Shown here piece by piece: positions 52,446-60,552 of a stretch of DNA of 64,000 bases. How positions within the stretch are numbered: the first letter of the stretch is position 1; every line of letters starts with the position of its first letter. The position numbers were made by a program, and so were the translations under genes. The notes under the pieces were generated by a model that did no database searches, was not told the DNA's origin, and saw only the letters and a list, made by a program, of their open reading frames with translations. The stretch covers positions 20,187 to 84,186 of the forward strand of contig JAIUNK010000019.1 of the NCBI GenBank assembly GCA_020161845.1, written 5' to 3'. This DNA is from Actinomycetota bacterium. GTDB lineage: Bacteria; Actinomycetota; Actinomycetes; Actinomycetales; Dermatophilaceae.

Positions 52446-53402
52446 GTGTATCGGTCGGGAGTTCTGGCAGACCTGAAGTTCTTGGCCCGCGGAAAGGGCG
52501 TTCACGCGGCGAATCTCGCGGAACGACTCGGCCCAAACCTCCGCGCCGTGCTCGGTGTCCCGACGGAGGAATCCAGCCCGGCGGTTCGAGCACGGGTCAT
52601 GACTGGTCTGGGCGACGCGGTGACTCACCTGCCCGGCACCGTGCAAGCCTCCGTCGCTGCGGGCCTCGGGCTCGCGCCGGAGGCGCAGAAGTGGTTCCTG
52701 GGTGACCGCCTCAGCTGGGTCGCCGACGCGGAGGGATACAGCGTCAAGACGATTCGGCGCCGCTACCTCGAGGGCCTGGAGTTGTTGGCGGACGTCCTGA
52801 TGGCCCCTGGCCCTGCTGGTCCAGAATCCGAGAGCGTCGACTTCTGGTGCCCCAGCGCGAGCCTGGAGCTGGTCAGCGAACCGCCGCGGATCGAGTTGAT
52901 CGAGACCCGGACGGTCGTGGCCGAGCTGGCCGGACTTCGGTCGGCGCCGGTGGCCTGGAGTTCGGAGGCGGACCGGGCCAAGGCGTCGGACCAGCTGCGG
53001 GTGTATTGCCTTCATGGCGGCCTGGTCAGCAGGGAATCCCCGTCGAGCACCGGTGGACTGTGGCGCGGTCGGGTGTATTTTCCGCGCCCGCTGGCCTCCG
53101 GGGAACGTCACGAATTCCGCACGAGATTGGTCGATCCCCAGCATCAGCAGCGCTTTCTCATCGTGACTGCACAACGTCGGATCGATCACCTTCTGGTCCG
53201 GGTCAAGTTCGTTCCGCACGCCTGGCCGGTAGCGCCGATCGTGGAGCGGGTGGAGGGCATTCCGGCGCAATTCGTGGAGGATCCCGGCGTGCCGGGCGTG
53301 CGGGTCCCGGTGGACGACGTGGGTGAGGTCGTGGCCGAGTTTCATCGGGTGCGCTCCGGCTTCAGCTACGGACTGCGGTGGCGGTCGGCGCAGGAGGCGT
53401 AG
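52446..53402 (+). CDS. Unknown protein with helical N-terminal domain
   Basis: The product has 318 residues. Residues 5-120 are predicted helical: a repressor-like or protein-interaction domain seen in various actinobacterial proteins by general pattern (VLADLKFLARGKGVHAANLA ... SVKTIRRRYLEGLELLADVL). Residues 130-310 are beta-rich (RGRVYFPRPLASGERHEFRT, FLIVTAQRRIDHLLVRVKFV). No signal peptide or membrane helix. GTG 52446 has GGGGGAAGG 8 nt upstream. It may act with the micro-ORF peptide; no function is assigned. Confidence 0.75.
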   Translation: MYRSGVLADLKFLARGKGVHAANLAERLGPNLRAVLGVPTEESSPAVRARVMTGLGDAVTHLPGTVQASVAAGLGLAPEAQKWFLGDRLSWVADAEGYSVKTIRRRYLEGLELLADVLMAPGPAGPESESVDFWCPSASLELVSEPPRIELIETRTVVAELAGLRSAPVAWSSEADRAKASDQLRVYCLHGGLVSRESPSSTGGLWRGRVYFPRPLASGERHEFRTRLVDPQHQQRFLIVTAQRRIDHLLVRVKFVPHAWPVAPIVERVEGIPAQFVEDPGVPGVRVPVDDVGEVVAEFHRVRSGFSYGLRWRSAQEA

Positions 53403-53782
53403 CGAGACCCATCCGCTCGGCGTCGCCGGGCAGCGCTCTGGTCGCGTCCAGCGGACGGGTGGCTCCGCTTGCCGCCATCTGACCAGGTCTTTGGGCAGGC
53501 GTTGGCCACGGTGTGTCCACTCTGGGGAGGCCGTTGTGGGCAAGGTGGTCAGCGCTCGACCCCGTCGAATGTGGTGCCTGGGGAGTCCTGTGCCGACCCG
53601 GCCACCACCGACTGCGCCGGAGGCCATCACCTCGGGTGCGATTGTCGGGCGCGTAGAACGGTGGTGACGCGCGGTCCCGGACAGGGGCCGGGCCGTGCGT
53701 CACCCCCCAATGGGGCGCATCCGGGGCCCGCCGGTGACCGGGTAACCCAGGCCCTCGCATCGAGCAACGTCACAGCGAACGG
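53403..53782. other. Intergenic stretch without recognisable genes
   Basis: Short frames on both strands look like composition noise. TGGGGCGCATCC at 53711-53722 recurs at 54001-54012, on the other side of tRNA-Lys. Nothing else is seen. Confidence 0.5.
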
Positions 53783-53855
53783 TGGGGCCTGTGGGGCTCG
53801 AACCCACGCGCTTCGGATTAAAAGTCCGCTGCTCTGCCAACTGAGCTAAGGCCCC
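53783..53855 (-). tRNA. tRNA-Lys (TTT)
   Basis: 73 nt, no encoded CCA. Acceptor GGGGCCT/AGGCCCC, anticodon loop CTTTTAA, T arm GGTTCGAGCCC, discriminator A. Confidence 0.95.
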
Positions 53856-53997
53856 GTACGTCGTAGGGGCAGGGCGGCCACACGCTCGCGACGTACCTGC
53901 GGCACCCGACGTACCGGCGCCGCCTGCGCACCGGCACCCGGCCGCGACGGCACCGCACCAGCGTAGGCCACGCGCGAGCCTGCCCGGTGACCTTCCC

Positions 53998-54029
53998 GCG
54001 TGGGGCGCATCCCCGGCGGCGCCCCACGC
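53998..54029. repeat. Perfect hairpin upstream of ilvA
   Basis: GCGTGGGGCGC (53998-54008) and GCGCCCCACGC (54019-54029), 10-nt loop. It lies between divergent tRNA-Lys and ilvA, upstream of the ilvA -10, so it may be an operator or insulating terminator. Confidence 0.5.
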
Positions 54030-54064
54030 ACGAGACCGGCGTCCCGAGCAGCGGGACGAGCGCC

Positions 54065-54070
54065 GATAAT
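54065..54070 (+). promoter_or_regulatory. Leaderless -10 element of ilvA
   Basis: GATAAT with 6 nt to GTG 54077; no ribosome site precedes the start. A transcript would begin at or near the start codon. Confidence 0.5.
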
Positions 54071-54076
54071 GGTCCG

Positions 54077-55345
54077 GTGACCAGCCCGCCGACCCTGCCC
54101 ACCGCGCTCGACGTCGAGGCGGCCTACGTCCGGCTGCGCGGCATCGTTCGGGAAACACCGCTGCAGCGCAGCGAGCGGCTCTCGGCACGCACCGGCGCCA
54201 ACGTCTGGGTCAAGCGTGAGGATCTGCAGCCGGTCCGCAGCTATAAGGTGCGGGGCGCCTACAACCTCATCGCCCAGCTCGACCCCGACCAGCGCGGCCA
54301 CGGCGTCGTCGCCGCGAGCGCGGGCAATCACGCCCAGGGCGTCGCCTACGCCTGCGCCCGGCTCGACCACCGGGGGCGCATCTACGTGCCGGGCACGACC
54401 CCGCGGCAGAAGCGGGACCGGATCATCGCGCTCGGGCAGGGTCGGGTCGAGTTGATCGTGGGGGGCGACACGTACGACGACGCGTACGCCGCCTGCCGCG
54501 CCGACGCCGCCGCTACCGGGGCGGTGATCGTGCCCGCGTTCGACCACGTCGACACCATCGCCGGCCAAGGCACCCTCGCGATCGAGGTGTTCCAGCAGCT
54601 CGGCAAGGACCCCGACCTGCTGCTCGTTCCCGTCGGCGGGGGTGGCATGCTCGCCGGCTGCGCCACCTGGCTGGCCGCCCGCCACCCGCACACCCGGGTC
54701 GTCGGGGCGGAACCGGCGGGGGCCGCCTCGATGGCCGCTGCCCTCGACGCGGGCGGCCCTCTCACCCTCGCCGAGCTGGAGACGTTCGTCGACGGTGCCG
54801 CGGTTCGCAAGGTCGGGGAGCTGACGTTCGCGGTCGTCCACGACCTCGGGCTGCGCCTCGTCGCCGTCGACGAGGGCCGGATCTGCACCGAGATGCTGGA
54901 GCTCTACCAGACCGACGGCGTGATCGCCGAGCCCGCCGGGGCGCTGGCCTCGGCGGCGCTGCTCGACCGGCTGGCCGACCTCGACATCGCCCCGGACAGC
55001 GATGTCGTGGTGGTCCTCTCGGGCGGCAACAACGACGTCAGTCGCTACGCCGAGGTGCTGGAACGTTCCCTGGTGGCCGAGGGCCGCAAGCACTACTTCC
55101 TGGTGAACTTCCCGCAGGAGCCCGGCGCGCTGCGCCGGTTCGTCGAGCACGTGTTGGGTCCGGACGACGACATCGCCCTGTTCGAATACGTGAAGCGCTC
55201 GAACCGGGACACCGGCCCGGCGCTCGTCGGCATCGAGCTCGGCGACTCCCGTGACCTGGCCGGCCTGCTGGAGCGGATGGCCGCCTCCCGCATGGTTGTC
55301 GAACGCATCCCCGCCGACAGTCCGTTCTACCGATTCCTCGTCTGA
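54077..55345 (+). CDS. ilvA: Threonine ammonia-lyase with C-terminal ACT-like domain
   Basis: The product has 422 residues. PLP lysine K57 in RSYKVRGAYN, phosphate loop VPVGGGGMLAG and substrate loop ASAGNHAQGVAYA are present. The last 90 residues form one ACT-like regulatory domain (YFLVNFPQEPGALRRFVEHV), so isoleucine control is likely. It converts threonine to 2-oxobutanoate. GTG 54077 is chosen; no better start fits the family N-terminus. Confidence 0.93.
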   Translation: MTSPPTLPTALDVEAAYVRLRGIVRETPLQRSERLSARTGANVWVKREDLQPVRSYKVRGAYNLIAQLDPDQRGHGVVAASAGNHAQGVAYACARLDHRGRIYVPGTTPRQKRDRIIALGQGRVELIVGGDTYDDAYAACRADAAATGAVIVPAFDHVDTIAGQGTLAIEVFQQLGKDPDLLLVPVGGGGMLAGCATWLAARHPHTRVVGAEPAGAASMAAALDAGGPLTLAELETFVDGAAVRKVGELTFAVVHDLGLRLVAVDEGRICTEMLELYQTDGVIAEPAGALASAALLDRLADLDIAPDSDVVVVLSGGNNDVSRYAEVLERSLVAEGRKHYFLVNFPQEPGALRRFVEHVLGPDDDIALFEYVKRSNRDTGPALVGIELGDSRDLAGLLERMAASRMVVERIPADSPFYRFLV

Positions 55346-55365
55346 CCAGCGCAAAGGCCCGCACC

Positions 55366-56220
55366 GTGCACCCGACGTACATCCTCGCCTTCTCCTGCGA
55401 GAACCATCCCGGCATCGTTGCGGCGGTGACCACCACGCTGACCCAGCTCGGCTGCGACATCACCGACGGGCAACAGTTCGACGACCGCCGATCGGGACGG
55501 TTCTTCGCCCGGATGACCTTCTCACCGGTGCGAGCGGACCTGGGGGAGAGCGGTTTTCGTCAGGCGATGAGCCCCGTGCTGAGCTCGCTGGGAGCCGACT
55601 GGAAGGTGCGCGAGGCCGGCACCCGGGCCCGGGCGCTGCTGCTGTCCTCGAAGGAGGATCACTGCCTCGTCGACCTGCTGTATCGGGTGCGGATCGGCGA
55701 GATCGCCATGGACGTGGTGGGGATCGTGAGCAATCACCCCCGCCAGACCTACGGCGACCTCGGCGACATCCCCTTCCACCATCTGCCCGTCACGCCGCAG
55801 ACCAAGCCCGAGCAGGAGGCCGCGATCCGGCAGCTGGTCGAGTCCGAACGCATCGACCTGGTGGTGCTGGCGCGCTACATGCAGATCCTCTCCAGTGACC
55901 TGACCGCCGCCTTGGAGGGGCGCTGCATCAACATCCACCACAGTTTCCTGCCGGGGTTCAAGGGCGCCAAGCCCTACCACCAGGCGTACGAGCGCGGCGT
56001 CAAGCTCATCGGCGCCACCGCGCACTACGTCACGGCGGACCTCGACGAGGGGCCGATCATCGCCCAGGACGTCGAGCCGGTGACGCATCGCGACGGCCCG
56101 GAGACGCTGGTCCGTAAGGGCCGCGACATCGAGCGTCGCGTCCTCGCCTCGGCGGTACGCGCCCATATCGAGGACCGCGTGATGATGCGCGGCGCGACGA
56201 CGATCGTGTTCCCCGCCTGA
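55366..56220 (+). CDS. purU: Formyltetrahydrofolate deformylase
   Basis: The product has 284 residues. The N-terminal ACT domain (ILAFSCENHPGIVAAVTTTL) is joined to a formyl-transferase fold with catalytic Asn-His-Asp: INIHHSFLPGFKGAKPYHQA and TADLDEGPIIAQD. It releases formate from 10-formyl-THF to balance one-carbon pools, which fits glyA and sdaA nearby. GTG 55366 with AAAGG upstream, 20 bp after ilvA. Confidence 0.94.
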   Translation: MHPTYILAFSCENHPGIVAAVTTTLTQLGCDITDGQQFDDRRSGRFFARMTFSPVRADLGESGFRQAMSPVLSSLGADWKVREAGTRARALLLSSKEDHCLVDLLYRVRIGEIAMDVVGIVSNHPRQTYGDLGDIPFHHLPVTPQTKPEQEAAIRQLVESERIDLVVLARYMQILSSDLTAALEGRCINIHHSFLPGFKGAKPYHQAYERGVKLIGATAHYVTADLDEGPIIAQDVEPVTHRDGPETLVRKGRDIERRVLASAVRAHIEDRVMMRGATTIVFPA

Positions 56221-56406
56221 GCCGGGCGAAGGCGGCGTGACCGCAGAGGGGGCGGCCACGACGCGTCGCCGGCGTCGCGGGGGTCCGTACGTCGTGTGCT
56301 CGCGCGCTACGTCGTACGGCGGCGCCACCCGCACCCGAGGTACGGGCGGCGCCGACGTCTCGCCCGGTGAGCCGCACAGCTGCGGCGACCCGTCGGACGA
56401 GGCGGA

Positions 56407-57249
56407 TCAGTGGTGCTCGCGGCGGCGGGCCACCAGGACGAGCGTCGCGCCACCGGCCAGCAGGGCGCTGCCCAGGAGGACCGTCGGCAGAGCGTCGGTG
56501 CCGGTATAGGGCAGCTGGTTCGGTGCCTGCTGGGTCGCGGCCGCGGCCTGCACCTGGACGACCGGGGCGGGCTTGACCGGCGCTACCGGGTCCGCGACGG
56601 CCGGGGCAGGCGGTGTCGGAGCCGGCGGGACCGGGGTCGTCGCGTCGTCCTCGGGTGAGGTGTCGGTGTCGTCGGGAGCGGACTCGTCATCTCCCGGGCA
56701 GGGCGTGGTCGGCTTCGGGTGCTCAGGCTTGGGGTGCTCCGGCTTGGGGTGCCCAGGCTTGGGCGTGTCCCCGGGCTTGGGCGGGTCGGCCGGCTTGGGC
56801 GTGTCACTCGGCTTAGGCGTGTCCCCGGGCTTGGGCGTGTTACCCGGCGTGGGCGTGCCGGCGGGGGCGCAGTGGTCCTCGTTGATCCCGCCACTGTTGC
56901 CGTGCAGGACGCAGTCCTTGCCCCGGTCGGGCTGCGGGTCGTCCTTGCAGGGCTTGCCGGTGTTGCCGTGGTCGCAACCGTCCGCCTGCTCGCGGCTCGG
57001 GTCGGTCTGGGTGCGCGGCTGACCCTGACCGGGCGTGCTCTTGGGCGCCTGGGCCTTGGGGTCGGTCGGCTGGAAGTGGACCGTGCTGCGGACGATGGGT
57101 GCACGGGCACCGGCGTCGGGAGCGGTGGCCTCGGGTGCCGGGACGCCCGCAAAGGCCGGGCCGGCGGAGGCCGCCAGACCGACCACGGCCAACGCCAGGC
57201 CAGCGGTGGACACAGCGGACGCGCGCAGGGTGAAGCAAGAAAGCGACAT
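56407..57249 (-). CDS. LPxTG cell-wall-anchored Pro-rich surface protein
   Basis: The product has 280 residues. A signal peptide (about 1-35, STAGLALAVVGLAASAGPAFA) leads to a mature region with two small Cys pairs (CDHGNTGKPCKDD and CVLHGNSGGINEDHC). About 60 residues of PKPGDT/PKPEH repeats and an acidic-Pro segment follow, then the sortase signal LPYTG at 246-250, a hydrophobic helix and RRREHH. It is a wall-spanning stalk; the exposed function is unknown. ATG 57249 has GGGGGA upstream. Confidence 0.88.
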   Translation of the reverse strand: MSLSCFTLRASAVSTAGLALAVVGLAASAGPAFAGVPAPEATAPDAGARAPIVRSTVHFQPTDPKAQAPKSTPGQGQPRTQTDPSREQADGCDHGNTGKPCKDDPQPDRGKDCVLHGNSGGINEDHCAPAGTPTPGNTPKPGDTPKPSDTPKPADPPKPGDTPKPGHPKPEHPKPEHPKPTTPCPGDDESAPDDTDTSPEDDATTPVPPAPTPPAPAVADPVAPVKPAPVVQVQAAAATQQAPNQLPYTGTDALPTVLLGSALLAGGATLVLVARRREHH

Positions 57250-57330
57250 GCGGAAATCCCCCAGTAGTCGAATGACGGCGACTCCCCACAAGTCACCGGC
57301 GCTCAGCGGCCTCTCCCCAGAGGCGGCCCG

Positions 57331-57352
57331 TCAACACGGACGTCCGTGTTGA
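57331..57352. promoter_or_regulatory. Perfect 22-bp palindrome upstream of the LPxTG gene
   Basis: The half-site TCAACACGGAC is followed by its exact complement. The length and symmetry are those of a TetR-type operator. It lies 82 bp upstream of the LPxTG gene start in the divergent region 57250-57550. Confidence 0.6.
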
Positions 57353-57415
57353 ACTGCACGGACCGATCATCGACGTCGTGACCAGTGCGTTAGCGAGAAA
57401 CTGACCCAAATCGAG

Positions 57416-57431
57416 AGTGATCTAGATCACA
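57416..57431. promoter_or_regulatory. CRP/GlxR-like binding site
   Basis: AGTGATCTAGATCACA; the inner 14 bp (57417-57430) are a perfect palindrome and match the TGTGA-N6-TCACA consensus at all but the first base. It could control the LPxTG gene (167 bp away) or the helicase (120 bp away). The surrounding bases are AT-richer than the window average. Confidence 0.7.
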
Positions 57432-57550
57432 TTTCCGGTGGGCGTGTGGATCAGGATGGGCGGCAAGCCGTTTCGCGCTTGCGTAGGGGACCCGGGGTGT
57501 CCGCCATCCGGATCATCGGTCCGCGGAGCGCCTGAAAGGATGGGGGCGCC

Positions 57551-60142
57551 ATGGCCTCTCTCTCCGCGCAACTCGCCGACCTGGACTCCGCCGATCCCGA
57601 CGCACTGTCTGCCGCGTTCGAGCGGTGGGTGGCGGCGAGCGGCCTGACGCCGTACCCGCATCAGGAGGAGGCCCTGCTGGAGCTGGTCACGGGCAGCAAT
57701 GTCATCCTCGCGACGCCGACCGGGTCCGGGAAGTCGCTCGTCGCGGCCGGGCTGCACGCCTTCTCGTTCGCGCGCTACCCGCGCACCGGGCGCCGTACCT
57801 TCTACACCGCACCCATCAAGGCGCTGGTCAGCGAGAAGTTCTTCGATTTGTGCGCGACCTTCGGCGCCGCGCAGGTGGGCATGGTCACCGGCGACGCCGC
57901 CGTGAACCCCGACGCTCCGATCATCTGCTGCACCGCGGAGATCCTCGCCAATCTCGCGCTGCGCGAGGGCGCGGATCTCGCCGTCGACTCCGTGGTCATG
58001 GACGAGTTCCACTTCTACGCCGACCCGGAGCGCGGCTGGGCCTGGCAGGTGCCGCTGCTGGCGTTGCCCCGCGCACAGTTCCTGCTGATGAGCGCGACGT
58101 TGGGCGACGTCACCATGTTCGCGGAGGACCTGGTCCGCCGGACCGGCCGGCCCACCGCCGTCGTCGCCGACGCCCCGCGCCCGGTGCCGCTGCACTTCCG
58201 CTTCGCGATGACCCCGCTGCACGAGACGCTGGAGGACATCGTCACGGCGCGCGAGACCCCGGCGTACGTCGTGCACTTCACCCAGGCCGCAGCGCTCGAG
58301 CGGGCCCAGGCGCTCATGTCCCTCAACGTCACCACCCGTGCGGAGAAGGACGCGATCGCCGCGACGATCGGCGCGTTCCGGTTCGGCAAGGGCTTCGGCC
58401 AGGTGCTGGCCCGGTTGGTCCGGCACGGCATCGGCGTGCACCACGCGGGGATGCTGCCGAAGTACCGGCGCCTGGTCGAGACCCTGGCCCAGGCCGGGCT
58501 GCTGAAGGTCATCTGCGGCACCGACACCCTCGGGGTGGGCATCAACGTCCCGATCCGCACGGTCGTGCTGACCAGCCTGTCCAAGTACGACGGGTCGCGA
58601 CAGCGCCTCCTGAAGGCGCGGGAGTTCCACCAGATCGCCGGGCGCGCCGGGCGGGCCGGCTTCGACGTGAGCGGCACGGTCGTCGTGCAGGCCCCCGACC
58701 ACGTCATCGAGAACCACCGGGCGATGATCAAGGCCGGCGACGACGTGCGCAAGCAGCGCAAACTCGCCAAGCGCAAGCCGCCGGAGGGCTTCGTCAACTA
58801 CTCGCAGGACACCTTCGAGCGTCTGCTCGCCGCGGTGCCCGAGCCGCTCACCCCACGCCTGCGGGTGACCCACGCGATGGTGCTCAACGTGATCCAGCGC
58901 CCCGGCGACCCGGTGGCCGCGATGCGGCGGCTGCTCACCGACAATCACGAGACGCCGCGCAGTCAAGCCCACCTGCAACGCCGGGCCATCGCGATCCTCC
59001 GCTCCCTGCTGCAGGCAGGGGTGGTCGAGCGGTTGCCGGAGCCCGACGCGACCGGCCGCACCCTCGCGGTGGTCGTGGACCTGCAGCGCAACTTCTCCTT
59101 GAATCAGCCGCTGTCGGCCTTCGCGTTGGCCGCCCTGGAGCTGTTGGACCCGCTGGCCCCGACGTACCCGCTCGACGTCGTCTCCGTCGTCGAGGCGACC
59201 CTGGACGATCCGCGGGCGGTGCTGCTGGCGCAGCAGTTCAAGGCGCGCGGCGAAGCGGTCGCGGAGATGAAGGCCGAGGGCATCGAGTACGAGGAGCGCA
59301 TGGAGCTGCTCGAGGACGTCAGCTGGCCCAAGCCGTTGGATGAGCTGCTGGCGGCGGCGTACGCGACCTACCGCCCCAGCCACCCCTGGCTCGCCGAGGA
59401 GGATCTCTCGCCCAAGTCGGTGGTGCGGGACCTGTTCGAGCGGGCCATGACGTTCGGCGAGTTCATCGCCTACTACCAGCTGCAACGCGCCGAGGGGCTG
59501 GTGCTGCGCTATCTGACCGATGCCTATCGGGCGCTGCGCCAGACCGTGCCGGACGTCATGAAGACCGAGGAGCTGGAGGACCTGATCGCCTGGCTCGGCG
59601 AGCTGGTCCGCCAGACCGACTCCTCGCTGCTGGATGAGTGGGAGGCGCTCACCGACCCGACGCGCGACGAGGCCGCGCCGGTGCGACCGGGCGATGTGAT
59701 GGCGGCCGGGCCGAAGCCGATCACGGCCAACGAGCGGGCGTTCCGGGTGCTGGTCCGCTCGGCGATGTGGCGGCGGGTGGAGCTGCTGGCGTTGGAACGG
59801 TTCGCCGAGCTGGCGGCGCTGGAGGCGGCGGGCTTCGCCGGCGACGCGGGGGAGGGCGGCGACCCGCTGGAGGAGGGGGAGTGGGCGCAGGCGTACGCCG
59901 AGCTGGCCGCCGACTATCCCGCCCACCACGGCACGGACCTGATCGGGATTGGGCCCGAGGCCCGCGGACCTGGCCTGCTGCGTTTGGATACGGCAGCCGA
60001 GCCGGGCTTCTGGCTGGTTGAGCAGATCCTCGACGACCCGCAGGGCGACCACGATTGGCGGATCTTCGCCGAGGTGGACCTCGCCGCCAGCGATGCGGCC
60101 GGTGAGCTGGTCCTGCACGCGACGGACCTGGCCCGGGCCTGA
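57551..60142 (+). CDS. Ski2-like DEAD/DEAH-box helicase with C-terminal DUF3516-type region
   Basis: The product has 863 residues. Motif I is ATPTGSGKS (54-62), motif II is DEFH (151-154), motif III is LMSATLG and motif VI is QIAGRAGRAGF. The C-terminal 450 residues, with YQLQRAEGLVLRYLTDAYRALRQTVP, match the actinobacterial DUF3516-containing helicases. It probably unwinds RNA; the substrate is unknown. ATG 57551 follows GAAAGGATGGGGG. Confidence 0.92.
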   Translation: MASLSAQLADLDSADPDALSAAFERWVAASGLTPYPHQEEALLELVTGSNVILATPTGSGKSLVAAGLHAFSFARYPRTGRRTFYTAPIKALVSEKFFDLCATFGAAQVGMVTGDAAVNPDAPIICCTAEILANLALREGADLAVDSVVMDEFHFYADPERGWAWQVPLLALPRAQFLLMSATLGDVTMFAEDLVRRTGRPTAVVADAPRPVPLHFRFAMTPLHETLEDIVTARETPAYVVHFTQAAALERAQALMSLNVTTRAEKDAIAATIGAFRFGKGFGQVLARLVRHGIGVHHAGMLPKYRRLVETLAQAGLLKVICGTDTLGVGINVPIRTVVLTSLSKYDGSRQRLLKAREFHQIAGRAGRAGFDVSGTVVVQAPDHVIENHRAMIKAGDDVRKQRKLAKRKPPEGFVNYSQDTFERLLAAVPEPLTPRLRVTHAMVLNVIQRPGDPVAAMRRLLTDNHETPRSQAHLQRRAIAILRSLLQAGVVERLPEPDATGRTLAVVVDLQRNFSLNQPLSAFALAALELLDPLAPTYPLDVVSVVEATLDDPRAVLLAQQFKARGEAVAEMKAEGIEYEERMELLEDVSWPKPLDELLAAAYATYRPSHPWLAEEDLSPKSVVRDLFERAMTFGEFIAYYQLQRAEGLVLRYLTDAYRALRQTVPDVMKTEELEDLIAWLGELVRQTDSSLLDEWEALTDPTRDEAAPVRPGDVMAAGPKPITANERAFRVLVRSAMWRRVELLALERFAELAALEAAGFAGDAGEGGDPLEEGEWAQAYAELAADYPAHHGTDLIGIGPEARGPGLLRLDTAAEPGFWLVEQILDDPQGDHDWRIFAEVDLAASDAAGELVLHATDLARA

Positions 60143-60223
60143 CCCGCGGCCGTCCCTCAACGGATGCGGCCATCCACACGGGGGCGGACCAGGCGGGTCG
60201 GTTGCACGGGTCACCATCAAGAC

Positions 60224-60300
60224 TTATCCACAGGGCGACCGTTCGTGACCAGCGCCGATAGCACCATGGTGCCAAAAGGGCAGGTCGTGAACGGTCACGG
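60224..60300. promoter_or_regulatory. Consensus DnaA box next to a long co-centred dyad
   Basis: TTATCCACA (60224-60232) equals the DnaA box consensus. Next to it, 60237-60250 and 60283-60296 form 14 pairs (two G-U in RNA). The perfect palindrome GCACCATGGTGC (60261-60272) sits exactly at the centre, 60266.5. The region between the helicase stop and deoC (410 bases) otherwise holds only the fragment at 60328-60450. Confidence 0.55.
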
Positions 60301-60327
60301 GGGAGCAGGAGTCGTTGCCCGCCGGAG

Positions 60328-60450
60328 TCAGGGGCCGGTGCCCTGGCCGGCGATCTTCCAGGTGCCGTCCGCCTGTTGGCGAACACTGACGAACCAGGTC
60401 ATTCGGCTCGTCTGCTCCTTCAGGGGAGGGTTTGCCACCGGTATCGGTCG
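60328..60450 (-). pseudogene. C-terminal remnant of a secreted or lipoprotein-like gene
   Basis: A 40-codon minus-strand frame ends in TWFVSVRQQADGTWKIAGQG and TGP, then TGA. That pattern is typical of the last beta strands of NTF2-like actinobacterial proteins. The frame is closed upstream by TAA (rc of 60451-60453), so the rest of the gene is missing. A tiny GTG-started gene cannot be excluded. Confidence 0.4.
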
Positions 60451-60539
60451 TTAACCCTCCCCAGGAGTGTGATGCACCGGCCGTACGTCGAGGGGTCGCG
60501 CCACCGCCGACCGTACGGCGGGCCACCGGAGGCTCCCCG

Positions 60540-60545
60540 TAGGCT
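60540..60545 (+). promoter_or_regulatory. Leaderless -10 element of deoC
   Basis: TAGGCT with 7 nt to ATG 60553; no ribosome site is present. Confidence 0.45.
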
Positions 60546-60552
60546 GACGCAC

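Noticed and set aside
53362-53760. Minus-strand ORF of 132 codons near tRNA-Lys
   Set aside because: Pro/Arg/His-rich noise without start signal; partly antisense to the gene at 52446.
54062-54070. FliA-type promoter before ilvA (GCCGATAA)
   Set aside because: The -10 matches but no CTCA-like element lies 16-17 nt upstream; the GATAAT part fits an ordinary leaderless promoter.
60164-60526. ORFs on both strands between the helicase and deoC
   Set aside because: They cross the dyad and have no coding bias; only the short frame at 60328-60450 has a protein-like motif.
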